Assembly (NCBI RefSeq): GCF_019195455.1
Contig: NZ_JAIMBW010000001.1
Coordinates: 4,182,001-4,246,000 of the forward strand
Source of the DNA: Gymnodinialimonas phycosphaerae
Lineage (GTDB): Bacteria > Pseudomonadota > Alphaproteobacteria > Rhodobacterales > Rhodobacteraceae
Direction of reading: 5' to 3'
DNA: 64,000 bases
Of this stretch, positions 43,560 through 51,736 are shown one piece after another. Position 1 is the first letter of the stretch. Every line of letters begins with the position of its first letter. The notes below the pieces were generated by a model. The model did not search any database, was not told the origin of the DNA, and worked only from the letters and a program-made list of their open reading frames with translations. The position numbers and the translations under genes are program-made.

Positions 43560-44601
43560 GGGACACGTCCCCCATCGTGTCACGACAAGCGATGACCTTG
43601 TCCACAGTGTCGCCAAGCGCCGCAAGATCACGCGGCCGTTCGATCCGGAAAACCGGGATCCTGTCAGCCAGCGCCGTTGCGGCAATGAACTCGTGCTTCT
43701 TGACCGCGGTCGGAACGGGGTACGCTTTTGAGCTGAGGTGGCGCAGGAGGGACATTTTCGCCCCGTGGCCGCCCACGCGGCTTAGGCCGGGGCAGGGGAC
43801 GTCCGAGAAGGGCGCAAGCTCGAGGATCGCGCGGATTGGAAGGCTGTCACGTCCGAGGGGTGCAGTGCTTCGATCTGTCTTCAAGAGAGGCTTGGAAAAC
43901 GCGGGCTGATGCAAGCGAATGCCATCGCCCAGGATGGCGCTTGCGGTGTCTGCCTCGATCCTGAGCACGCTGCTGCCGCGATAGACCGACGCGAGGTCCG
44001 CAGATATCGCGGCCACGTCCTCGGAATGGATCGCGCATCCCTTCTGGATGAAGGCGGCGCAGATCGTGGATTTGCCCATGCCCTTTTCCCCCAGCACGAT
44101 GACCGCCTCCCCCCCAATGTCGATCACCGCCCCGTGCAGGGTCAATCGCCCGTCGCGTCGGCACCAGAAAGGCAACACGGGGCTGATCAGGTGATACGAG
44201 ACGCGGAAGGGATCCAGAGCCTCAGCGCAGGTGAAGGTGATGGACCTGTCAGCCAGATTGCAGCGCACAGAGGTGGTGGGCAAGCCGTCAAAAGCGGCGA
44301 ACCAATCCCATGTGTCAGGATCGTGTTCGTAAAGCACAAGCGTGTTGGCGGGCAGGGGCGCGTGTGGGTCAAGGTGAGCAGGGGAGGTGACGGTTCCGCC
44401 AGCGGGGGGCCATGCGACCTGCTTGCCCTGAACGGTAAACCTGAGGGGCGTGTCGCGCGACGCCGGTGCAGTGCCCTCGGGGAGGCCTTCGAGTTCCACG
44501 TCGGATTGTATCGTGTACCCCAATGCGCGGTAGGTCCGGTCAGGCAACGGCGCTGTCCACCCATCGCACGGGCCTTGTGCCGCAGACGCGCACGGGATCA
44601 C
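43549..44601 (-). CDS. HprK-like kinase of a lasso-peptide cluster
   Basis: 350 residues, GTG start overlapping the PqqD-like gene by 4 bases. Related to the HPr-kinase C-domain: LHGAVI (His156), the P-loop GEKGMGKST (171-179) and HSEDVAAIS with the catalytic Asp195. The N-terminal 140 residues resemble those of lasso kinases rather than HprK proper. In paeninodin-type clusters such kinases phosphorylate the C-terminal Ser of the precursor. The precursor here ends in Ser-Ser, consistent with that reaction. A histone-like or general kinase role is unlikely given the cluster. Confidence 0.8.
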   Translation of the reverse strand: MIPCASAAQGPCDGWTAPLPDRTYRALGYTIQSDVELEGLPEGTAPASRDTPLRFTVQGKQVAWPPAGGTVTSPAHLDPHAPLPANTLVLYEHDPDTWDWFAAFDGLPTTSVRCNLADRSITFTCAEALDPFRVSYHLISPVLPFWCRRDGRLTLHGAVIDIGGEAVIVLGEKGMGKSTICAAFIQKGCAIHSEDVAAISADLASVYRGSSVLRIEADTASAILGDGIRLHQPAFSKPLLKTDRSTAPLGRDSLPIRAILELAPFSDVPCPGLSRVGGHGAKMSLLRHLSSKAYPVPTAVKKHEFIAATALADRIPVFRIERPRDLAALGDTVDKVIACRDTMGDVSHVQ

Positions 44602-44873
44602 TCGGCATTCAGAAGACCCTCTGAGACCAGGAAAGTGATCAGCTTCTCCAGATCTTCCTTCAGCCTGTCGTCTTCAACCTCGTACCTGTTGCGAAGATCG
44701 GAAAAGATGCGTTGCGCGTCCCCATCATGGGTATCGATCGCCTCCCAGAAGGCACCGGACACCGGGTTGAGTTCATAGACTTCATCGGTGTCCATTTTCA
44801 GGATCAGCATGCCGTCGGCAGACGAAGACGCGATCAAGCCGTCCGGTATCGAGAACCGTTTGTAGTCAAGCAC
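44598..44873 (-). CDS. PqqD-family RiPP recognition element (lasso B1)
   Basis: 91 residues. PqqD/RRE fold: GLIASSSADGMLILKMDTDEVYELNPVSGAFWEAIDTHDGDAQRIFSDL and the terminal helix LKEDLEKLITFLVSEGLLN. In lasso biosynthesis the B1 protein binds the leader through its beta-strand and delivers the precursor to the B2 protease. It opens the minus-strand operon B1-kinase-P450-QW protein-Nif11 peptide, and is divergent from B2. Confidence 0.88.
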   Translation of the reverse strand: MLDYKRFSIPDGLIASSSADGMLILKMDTDEVYELNPVSGAFWEAIDTHDGDAQRIFSDLRNRYEVEDDRLKEDLEKLITFLVSEGLLNAE

Positions 44874-44943
44874 AGTGTCATTCCCTCCTGCCGGGGTAAG
44901 TGGTAAGCGGTGTCATGGAATACATGCTGAAATCAATAAACGG

Positions 44944-45408
44944 ATGGTTACGTCAATGCAGTTTGTGCGGGCATTTGCCAGACTGCGGGCGCTGACCCCG
45001 GCCCAGAGACGCCTGGTATTGGAGGCGTCTTGCATGGCGCTTCTGATCGAGGCTCACCTTCGGATTTTTGGCTACTCTCGGACATCGGCGCGACTAAGCC
45101 GCTGGCGCGGTACGCCGCTTGATCTGGACCCGCAATACATCATGCGCTTGAGCCGCCTCGCCAGTGACAAGGTGCTTGGGAAAGACCGCAAGTGCCTGCG
45201 CCGTGCCTTACTTGCCCATTGGTATCTGCATCGCTGTGGGCATCCCGCAGAGCTACGGATTGGCTACAGGAAGGCAAGCGGCAAGGTCATCGGCCACGCG
45301 TGGATTGAACTACACGGCCAGGTTCTGGGGGATGATCCAGAGGTTTCCGCCGCCTATCCGATCAGATTTCCCGCGGCGCAAGACCGACACCAATCTTCAC
45401 GGACCTAG
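44944..45408 (+). CDS. lasso-peptide leader protease (B2, McjB C-terminal type)
   Basis: 154 residues of the transglutaminase-like fold: KCLRRALLAHWYLHRCGHPAELRIGYRKASGKVIGHAWIELHGQVLGDD with the Cys84-His118-Asp130 triad positions. It removes the leader in an ATP-independent cysteine-protease reaction on B1-bound precursor. ATG 44944 is chosen; ATG 44956 and an upstream GTG are possible. It is divergent from B1 (70 bases between starts) and is followed, in opposite orientation, by the precursor gene. Confidence 0.85.
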   Translation: MVTSMQFVRAFARLRALTPAQRRLVLEASCMALLIEAHLRIFGYSRTSARLSRWRGTPLDLDPQYIMRLSRLASDKVLGKDRKCLRRALLAHWYLHRCGHPAELRIGYRKASGKVIGHAWIELHGQVLGDDPEVSAAYPIRFPAAQDRHQSSRT

Positions 45409-45472
45409 GCGGGCACGGCACTGCTGGCCGGGTTGCCGACATCACGACTGTCGCGCGTGGCGCAGGCCGTGT

Positions 45473-45619
45473 TCAGGAAGAGTAAGTGATACCGTCGGTA
45501 TTGGAGCCACTGGCGCTTTCGACAACGTCGTCAATGCGACCAACTTTTAGGGCAACCGGTGTCTCGTATGCTTGGCGCGTTTCGGTGGCGCCTTGCGTCT
45601 GCTCTGTCTTGGAATTCAT
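45473..45619 (-). CDS. lasso-peptide precursor (A)
   Basis: 48 residues. The leader carries the RRE-binding motif YETPVALKVG, with Tyr18, Pro21 and Gly27 at the spacing found in lasso leaders (Y-x2-P...G). By that register the core is SASGSNTDGITYSS (14 residues): Ser1 amine to Asp8 side chain would give an 8-residue ring and a 6-residue tail. The usual Thr at leader position -2 is Val, so A36 as core start (ring of 7) is the alternative. The C-terminal Ser-Ser suits the kinase. It lies on the opposite strand between B2 and C. Confidence 0.8.
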   Translation of the reverse strand: MNSKTEQTQGATETRQAYETPVALKVGRIDDVVESASGSNTDGITYSS

Positions 45620-45861
45620 TGCTTTTGGCTCTCTTTTCGGTTGTCTTGACAGTCCATCTCGATGAGACACGGGGTACAGCAGTTTCGGCGCATCCGAAAG
45701 CAAAAAAAACGCCGAATGTCGGGTAACTGTCTGCCGGGGAACGCGCCGACTGTGGTGGAGCGATTGCAAACGGAGGGTTGGGGAATGCGTGTCAGCAAGG
45801 CACTTGGGATACCGGGTGCGCGCAAGGGCAGGGTGGCGGCGTCCGCGACAGGTCCCGTCCC
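45620..45861. promoter_or_regulatory. divergent region between lasso A and C
   Basis: 242 bases separate the divergent precursor and cyclase genes. A plus-strand TTGACA lies at 45649 without a good -10 at normal spacing. A block near 45692-45716 has an A-run (GCAAAAAAAACGCC) between short complementary arms. Both promoters must lie here; no operator could be defined. Confidence 0.35.
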
Positions 45862-47823
45862 ATGAGCGGGATCGCTGCGGTGTTCGAACGCAATGGCACG
45901 GGCGCCGGTCCCGCCATCATTGAGGGCATTGCCGATGCGTTGAAGCCCCACGGCCCCGAATGGTCGCGCACTCTGGTGTCCGGGCCCGCAGCGTTCGCCT
46001 ATGCTCATCTTACCAACACCCCACAGGCGCGGGCTGACGCCCAACCGCTGCACCATGCGCCGAGTGACACGGTATTCCTGTTCGACGGCCGCCTCGATAA
46101 CCGGGAAGACCTTGCCAAGCGTCTTGGCATGGGCGCGCAAGAGGCGGGCACCTTGCCCGATTCCGCCATCGCGCAGGCGTGCTGGCTTCGATGGGGGCAA
46201 GAGGCGCTGGGCCATTGGGTTGGCGATTTCGCCGTGCTTCACTGGGACGCGCGAAATCGCCAGATCACCGCTGCGGTCGATCCCTTTGGGCGACGCTGCC
46301 TGAGCTATCACCTGACCGACACGCGCCTTGTCATCGCCTCGATGCCCAAGGGCGTTCTGGCCCACCCGGACATTCGCCGCGTCGTGGATCGCCGAAAGCT
46401 GGCCGAAGCGGTTGGACGGATGTTTGTCGTCCAGGATGAAACCCTGTTCGAGGGTATTTCGAGGGTGCCTGCCGGAACGATCCTGACTGTGGGGCCAACA
46501 AAAACCCAGCGGGACCGTTTCTATGACATCGAGGCGCGCATCAAACCGATCAGATACCGCAGCGACGCAGAGTATGTGGAGGCGGCATCAGAGTTGCTGT
46601 CGCAATCGGTGCAGGCAAGGTTGCGCAGTGGCGGGCCCGTCGGCAGCTTCCTGAGCGGCGGGCTGGATTCGTCATCGGCTGCCGTCGAGGCAGCGGGTCA
46701 GCTTATGGCGGCTGGCAAGACGTTGGAGACCTTCACCTCCATCCCGGAAGCGGCGTGGGATGGACGACTTGAGGCACATGTTTACGGGAATGAGACGCCG
46801 TTCGTTGAAGCAATTGCCGCGCGTCAGCCGGGGATTACGCTTAACTACGTGGATTGTGCAGGGCTTAAGCTGTCTTATGGTTCCGGCGACTATTTCCGGT
46901 GTAGCGACACGTTGTTTCCGGCCTACAACAATGCGCATTGGTATGCTGCGATTGGTCAGGCCGCCAAGGCCAAGGGCGTCACGGCCCTGCTGGATGGCAC
47001 CTTCGGCAATATGACGTTCTCCAGACGCGGGGATGATCTGTTCATCGAACAGCTAATGTCCGGGCGCTTGGTGCATTTCGCGCGCGAGTTCCGAGCGCGT
47101 CGCAAGGGGTCCGTGCCCCGCTCGGCCAAGGCCATTGCCCGGCATCTTGCCAATTGGGCGGTGTTGTCACGCACCCCGCGCGTGATCCGAAAGGCGCGCC
47201 AACGCGCCCTTGGCCTGCGGTCGGCGGACCTGCTGCAATCGGTTGTCACATCGGATGTGCTGGATCAGTTCGGCTCGGTCGCGCGGTGGGAAAAGCGGAT
47301 CGGGCGCACCCTTGGCGGGCCTTACCAAAGCTCGAAAGACAAGTGGCTGGTCTTGCTGAAGCATCATCAGTCCGCCTTGACGGGGGAAATGAACCAAGGT
47401 TTCGCCGCAATGCACGGGATCGAATTGCGCGACCCGTTTGCCGACCGCCGGTTGGTGGAGTGGAGTTTGGGCGTGCCGGCGGATCAGTTCACCCGCAACG
47501 GTCAGACCCGCTGGTTGATCACCCGTATGATGGCAAATCGATTGCCGGACCAGGTGCTATACAAAGATCGGTATATCGGCCGCCAAGCCCCGGATTGGCA
47601 TCTGAAGTTCACCCGCGAGCTGGACGACGTCCGCGCCGCGGTTGAGCGGGCGGCGCGACACCCGCTGTTGTCGGAGATGTTTGATTATCCAGACCTCAGG
47701 TCCGCACTGGACACCTGGCCCGGCCAAACGCCGATCACCGACGGGGGCGGCACGTTCGATGGACGCGCGCTGCCCCTTGTGCATCAGGCGATCAATTTCG
47801 TCGAAGAGCAAGAGCGCCGCTGA
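45862..47823 (+). CDS. lasso-peptide cyclase (C, asparagine-synthetase-like)
   Basis: 653 residues. N-terminal glutaminase-like fold (SGIAAVFERNG...FDGRLDNREDL...GDFAVLHWD), in which residue 2 is Ser rather than the catalytic Cys of true glutaminases. It is followed by the ATP-pyrophosphatase domain with PP-loop SGGLDSS (265-271). It adenylates the Asp/Glu side chain of the core and closes the macrolactam on the N-terminal amine. ATG 45862 is the start giving MSGIAAVF. Its orientation opposite to B1 and A, parallel to B2, is unusual. Convergent with lipB. Confidence 0.87.
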   Translation: MSGIAAVFERNGTGAGPAIIEGIADALKPHGPEWSRTLVSGPAAFAYAHLTNTPQARADAQPLHHAPSDTVFLFDGRLDNREDLAKRLGMGAQEAGTLPDSAIAQACWLRWGQEALGHWVGDFAVLHWDARNRQITAAVDPFGRRCLSYHLTDTRLVIASMPKGVLAHPDIRRVVDRRKLAEAVGRMFVVQDETLFEGISRVPAGTILTVGPTKTQRDRFYDIEARIKPIRYRSDAEYVEAASELLSQSVQARLRSGGPVGSFLSGGLDSSSAAVEAAGQLMAAGKTLETFTSIPEAAWDGRLEAHVYGNETPFVEAIAARQPGITLNYVDCAGLKLSYGSGDYFRCSDTLFPAYNNAHWYAAIGQAAKAKGVTALLDGTFGNMTFSRRGDDLFIEQLMSGRLVHFAREFRARRKGSVPRSAKAIARHLANWAVLSRTPRVIRKARQRALGLRSADLLQSVVTSDVLDQFGSVARWEKRIGRTLGGPYQSSKDKWLVLLKHHQSALTGEMNQGFAAMHGIELRDPFADRRLVEWSLGVPADQFTRNGQTRWLITRMMANRLPDQVLYKDRYIGRQAPDWHLKFTRELDDVRAAVERAARHPLLSEMFDYPDLRSALDTWPGQTPITDGGGTFDGRALPLVHQAINFVEEQERR

Positions 47824-47925
47824 AGGGTGCCCGTCACTGCGCGCGGGCGCGGTGCCGCGCATGCAGCCCATCGCGCCCATGATGCGGGGCGGGGCGATCG
47901 GCGGGCTTCCGGTTCTGGTCTTCGG

Positions 47926-48585
47926 TCAAGGCTCTGCCGAGCCGAAGACGGTCGTGAAGCGCTGTTTCAGCGCCACATCCAGGTCATCCATCGTCACCGG
48001 CAGGCCCAGATCCACAAGGCTTGTCACGCCATGGCCGTTGATCCCGCAGGGCACAATGCCGTCGAAATGGCTCAGGTCCGGTTCCACGTTGATGGAAACG
48101 CCATGGAAGCTGACCCATTTGCGCAGGCGCACGCCGATGGCGGCGATCTTGTCCTCACGCGGGGAACCGTCGGGGAGGGGTGGTTTTTCGGGGCGCGCGA
48201 CCCAGACGCCGACGCGGCCGTCGCGGATTTCACCGTGCACGTTGAACGCGTCCAATGCGCCGATCACCCACGCCTCTAGCTTCTGCACATAAGCGCGCAC
48301 GTCGCGGCCGCGGGTGTTGAGGTCCAGCATCACGTAGGCCACGCGCTGACCCGGGCCGTGGTAGGTGTATTGCCCGCCGCGCCGCGTCTGGAAGACGGGA
48401 AAGCGGTCGGGGTCGATCAGGTCGGCGGGCCTGGCCGAGGTCCCGGCGGTATAGAGGGCGGGATGCTCCAGCAGCCAGACCGCTTCCCCTGCCTCGCCGC
48501 GCGCGATGGCGTTGGCGCGCGCCTCCATCTCGGTCACGGCGATGTCGTAGGGGACGGGGGCGTCCGAGGTGATCCATTCAACCAT
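47926..48585 (-). CDS. lipB: octanoyltransferase
   Basis: 219 residues with the LipB motifs [21 protein letters not shown], the Lys in [17 protein letters not shown] and the acyl-accepting Cys in [16 protein letters not shown]. It moves octanoate from acyl-carrier protein to lipoyl domains, the first step of endogenous lipoate synthesis. It follows the LytTR gene by 18 bases on the same strand, so the two may be co-transcribed. Confidence 0.96.
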   Translation of the reverse strand: MVEWITSDAPVPYDIAVTEMEARANAIARGEAGEAVWLLEHPALYTAGTSARPADLIDPDRFPVFQTRRGGQYTYHGPGQRVAYVMLDLNTRGRDVRAYVQKLEAWVIGALDAFNVHGEIRDGRVGVWVARPEKPPLPDGSPREDKIAAIGVRLRKWVSFHGVSINVEPDLSHFDGIVPCGINGHGVTSLVDLGLPVTMDDLDVALKQRFTTVFGSAEP

Positions 48586-48603
48586 GGGGGTGCTCTTGCT
48601 GGG

Positions 48604-49359
48604 TCATCGGGGCAACAGCCCCGCGTCACGGATGGTGGCCATCTGTGACCGGCTGACAGGAATGTCCTGCCCCTTTGTCATGCTCAACACGGCGCCATCG
48701 CCCCGGCGCGTGGCTGCCGTGATCTGCGCCGTCGCCACCCAGTGCGAGCGGTGGACGCGAAGGCCGGGCGTGTCGCCGACCTCGCGGATCGCGTCTGAAA
48801 GGCGCAGCAGCACCATCTCTTCGCCGCGTGTGGTTCGAATGCGGACGTAGTGATCCTCTACCGACAGGGCGACCAGCGCCCCGCGTTTGTCAAGCGGCAG
48901 GCGGTCAAGGATGGCCGGAGGGTCGGGCGGGGCCGTTTCGGAGGGGCCATTCGGCAAAAGCTCGATCAGGAACGAGATCAGCAGCGTGATGCCAAAGACG
49001 ATTGCCACGTCCAGCACCGTGGGGCGAAGGGCGAAGACCAGGTAGTTCAAGCCAAAGACGACGGCGGTGATGACAGCGCTGTTGATCAACGCAAGAGCGG
49101 TGCGGGCGATGGTGGCGGTGAACGCGCCGTGCAGGCGCGGCGCCAGGAAGACGCCAAGCCCGTAGCCGATGGCATAGGTGACGGCGGGCACGATGAGCCA
49201 ATAAGCGATACGCGGCCCCCACGCCATGACGTCACCGGTGCCGAACGGGCCCATCAACGCCAAAACCGCGCCGATGGCGGCCAGGGCCAGGGCGACCTTC
49301 GGATTGCTGAAGTGCGTCCGCAATTCACGAAGCGCGGATGACGGGGACGGGGTGTTCAC
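48604..49359 (-). CDS. membrane-bound LytTR DNA-binding regulator
   Basis: 251 residues from GTG 49359 (CGAGAG upstream). Four membrane helices (ALALAAIGAVLALMGPFG, WLIVPAVTYAIGYGLGVFL, TALALINSAVITAVVFGLNYL, IVFGITLLISFLIELLP) are followed by a LytTR domain (LVALSVEDHYVRIRTTRGEEMVLLRLSDAIREV, LRVHRSHWVA). Such membrane-tethered LytTR regulators respond to unknown envelope signals. The natural target is the divergent DUF2306 gene, an inference. Confidence 0.83.
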   Translation of the reverse strand: MNTPSPSSALRELRTHFSNPKVALALAAIGAVLALMGPFGTGDVMAWGPRIAYWLIVPAVTYAIGYGLGVFLAPRLHGAFTATIARTALALINSAVITAVVFGLNYLVFALRPTVLDVAIVFGITLLISFLIELLPNGPSETAPPDPPAILDRLPLDKRGALVALSVEDHYVRIRTTRGEEMVLLRLSDAIREVGDTPGLRVHRSHWVATAQITAATRRGDGAVLSMTKGQDIPVSRSQMATIRDAGLLPR

Positions 49360-49464
49360 GGTACTCTCGGGGTCATTTGCGTAGGCGTGGTTGCGCCGGA
49401 TCGGGGGAAGCGTGCCAGAGCGGGCGTGCAAGCTCAACCCGTATCCCTGACCACGGAGGTTCCC

Positions 49465-49986
49465 ATGACACTCGACCCGATAGTGACCGCGCCGCTCGCC
49501 GTGCAGGTTCATGTTGTCGCCGCCACGGTTGCGATCCTGATCGGCCCCGTTGCCCTTTACCGCGCGCGCCGAGACATGCTGCATCGGCTTGTCGGGCGCA
49601 TGTGGGTCTTGGCGATGGCGACGCTGGCGATATCCGCGATTTTCATCCCCGCGGCGGTCCTGCCGCTTTTGGGGCCGTTTGGGCCGATCCATGCGTTCGT
49701 GATCTGGACGCTGTATTCCCTGACGCGTGGGATGCGGGCGATCTTCCGGCGGGATATTGCCGCGCACCAGGCTGAGATGCGGGCGCTCTATTGGCAGGCG
49801 CTTGGGATCACGGGGGTGCTGACCCTGCTGCCGGGGCGGCGGTTGAATGCGGTGCTGTTCGGGGATGCCGAGATGATGGGCTTTTGGGTCATGCTTGCGC
49901 TCGCGGTCGGCACGATCCTGGTGCTGTGGTTGCGTCGGACGGGGCGGCTTGGGCAGGCGGGACAGGCGGGGCGGCAGATTATCTGA
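49465..49986 (+). CDS. DUF2306 family membrane protein
   Basis: 173 residues, ATG 49465 preceded by GGAGGT. Four or five membrane helices with a conserved core: VQVHVVAATVAILIGPVALYRARRDMLHRLVGRMWVLAMATLAISAIFI (with the His-Arg-x-x-G-x-x-W signature) and AHQAEMRALYWQALGITGVLTLLPGRRLN. The function is unknown. Divergent from the LytTR regulator 106 bases away, a common gene pair in these bacteria. Confidence 0.85.
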   Translation: MTLDPIVTAPLAVQVHVVAATVAILIGPVALYRARRDMLHRLVGRMWVLAMATLAISAIFIPAAVLPLLGPFGPIHAFVIWTLYSLTRGMRAIFRRDIAAHQAEMRALYWQALGITGVLTLLPGRRLNAVLFGDAEMMGFWVMLALAVGTILVLWLRRTGRLGQAGQAGRQII

Positions 49987-50080
49987 AAGGTAGGGTATTC
50001 CCCTATCCGCGAATCAGAAAAAGTCCTGCTACGGTTCTTGGCAGTGGAATACCCCTTTCTTGTCTGCGGAGAATTTATTC

Positions 50081-51481
50081 ATGTTTGCCAAATATTTGAT
50101 GACCTCATCGCTGGTCGCTGCCATTGCACTGACCCCCATGGCCTCGGCCCCTGCACAGGCGCAAGACGCCCGCGACGTGATCGGCGGCCTGCTTTTGGGC
50201 GGCGCGATCGGCGTGGCGATCGGCGCTGCAAGCCAGCAGCCCCGCACCCGCGTTATCGTGCCGCAACAGCCGCAGACGCAGCCGGCGCGCCCCAGCCAGC
50301 CCCGAGTGGTGCGCCCCGCCATTCCCGCCACGGAGGCCGGGCGTCAGGTGCAGACCGCGCTTAATTATTTCGGCTTTGACGCGGGCTTCGTCGACGGCCA
50401 GGTCGGCCCCGCGACCCGCAGCGCCGTAGAGCGCTACCAGGCCTTCCAGGGCTACCCGGTCAACGGCCGCTCGTTCCCCGAGCCCCAGGCCCTGCATCTG
50501 ATCCAGGCCTATCAGTGGGCCAACAACGGTGGCGCCGCCCAGACCGGCTTGCGAGGGCAGCCGCTGTTGAATGCTTATGCACAACATCTGGCAGGCACCC
50601 TGGCCCCGGCCACGCCTTTGCCGGCCACCACCGTGGTGCCTGCGGGCGCAACCGCCGCCACCACGACGGTCATCGTCAACCCGGCCACGACCACGGTCGT
50701 TCCCGCGCCCGGCACGAATGGGCCGGTTCAGGTCGTTGCGGCGACCTCGGGCGGTGCCATCCCGAACCTTTTCGCGGGCGCCTCGACCGCGCCGTCGCTG
50801 TCCTCTCGCTGTGACGCGGTGGCCCTGCAGGGGCAGGCCAATGGTGGCATGATGACGCTTGGCACATTGTCAAACCCCGGCTTCGCGCTGTCCGAGCAGT
50901 TCTGCGTCGCACGCGCCGGTGCCGTGAGCCAGGGCCAGGACCTGACCCAAGCGATCCCGAACCTGACGCTTGCCGATATCACCGTGCAGTGCGAGGGCTT
51001 CTCGGACGCCATTGCCGCGCAAACGGCGGTGCTGGACACGATGACGCCGCAGCAGGCGCTTGGCTCGGCGCAGGGCTTTGCCTACAGCACCGGCATCCCG
51101 CAAGCTGAACTGGCCGGGACCGCCCGCGTGTGCCTTGGCGTGGGCTACGACGCCGATGATATGGAGATGGCGCTGGGCTCGGCCCTGATCCTGGTGTCCA
51201 CGGGCGAGCCTGCCTATGGCGAGTTGCTGGGTCACCATCTGCGCGAGGGCTTCGGGATCGCGGCAAATGGCGATGCCGCCCGCGCCTGGTACGACATCTC
51301 GCTGACCGCTGTGGAGGCCGGTGCGCCCTCCGTCTTCAACCCTGCTGACGCCGGTCGCTTGCCGCTGATCCGCCAAGCCGTGGCCATGACCCTTGGGGGT
51401 CAGCCGGTGCCGGTGCCCGCCGCAGCCCCGGCAGCGCCCGCCGCGCAGAATGCGCTGCCGACCTTTCAGGTCAATCAGTAA
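50081..51481 (+). CDS. peptidoglycan-binding (PGB_1) exported protein
   Basis: 466 residues. Signal peptide (ending SAPAQAQ) and a hydrophobic Gly/Ala stretch (VIGGLLLGGAIGVAIGAAS). Residues about 95-150 form a peptidoglycan-binding_1 domain (EAGRQVQTALNYFGFDAGFVDGQVGPATRSAVERYQAFQGYPV). A Thr/Ala/Pro-rich linker follows. The C-terminal 200 residues are helical with four Cys. Probably a periplasmic wall-associated protein. An intrinsic terminator lies just after the gene. Confidence 0.85.
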   Translation: MFAKYLMTSSLVAAIALTPMASAPAQAQDARDVIGGLLLGGAIGVAIGAASQQPRTRVIVPQQPQTQPARPSQPRVVRPAIPATEAGRQVQTALNYFGFDAGFVDGQVGPATRSAVERYQAFQGYPVNGRSFPEPQALHLIQAYQWANNGGAAQTGLRGQPLLNAYAQHLAGTLAPATPLPATTVVPAGATAATTTVIVNPATTTVVPAPGTNGPVQVVAATSGGAIPNLFAGASTAPSLSSRCDAVALQGQANGGMMTLGTLSNPGFALSEQFCVARAGAVSQGQDLTQAIPNLTLADITVQCEGFSDAIAAQTAVLDTMTPQQALGSAQGFAYSTGIPQAELAGTARVCLGVGYDADDMEMALGSALILVSTGEPAYGELLGHHLREGFGIAANGDAARAWYDISLTAVEAGAPSVFNPADAGRLPLIRQAVAMTLGGQPVPVPAAAPAAPAAQNALPTFQVNQ

Positions 51482-51508
51482 GCCGACATCGCAGGCTTTG
51501 ACATGGAC

Positions 51509-51536
51509 GGCGGACCCCTTGGGGGTTCGCCGTTTT
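51509..51536 (+). terminator. intrinsic terminator after the PGB_1 gene
   Basis: Arms GGCGGACCCC (51509-51518) and GGGGTTCGCC (51522-51531) form a stem with a short loop, followed by GTTTT. Confidence 0.8.
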
Positions 51537-51649
51537 GCCATGGGTGGGCGGCGGTGCTGCGTAGGGTGAAAAAACTGTGGCTCCGGCCCTCGGACCCCCT
51601 TCACAAGGTCTCTTCAAGCCGCTAGAGACCGCGCACTACCTGATCACGT

Positions 51650-51736
51650 GCGCTCGTGGCGGAATTGGTAGACGCGCAGCGTTGAGGTCGCTGTGGGGTA
51701 ACACCCGTGCGAGTTCGAGTCTCGCCGAGCGCACCA
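51650..51736 (+). tRNA. tRNA-Leu(GAG)
   Basis: 87 bases with a long variable arm (class II tRNA). The acceptor strands GCGCTCG and CGAGCGC pair fully, the anticodon stem-loop CAGCG-TTGAGGT-CGCTG gives anticodon GAG, the T-arm holds GTTCGAGTC, and CCA is encoded. It reads CUC and CUU leucine codons. It marks the left side of the ferritin/MNIO region, a typical island junction, though I see no repeat of its 3' end downstream. Confidence 0.95.

Noticed and set aside
45862..47823. Assignment as asparagine synthase
   Set aside because: Missing N-terminal Cys, and neighbours B1, B2 and precursor show it is a lasso cyclase.
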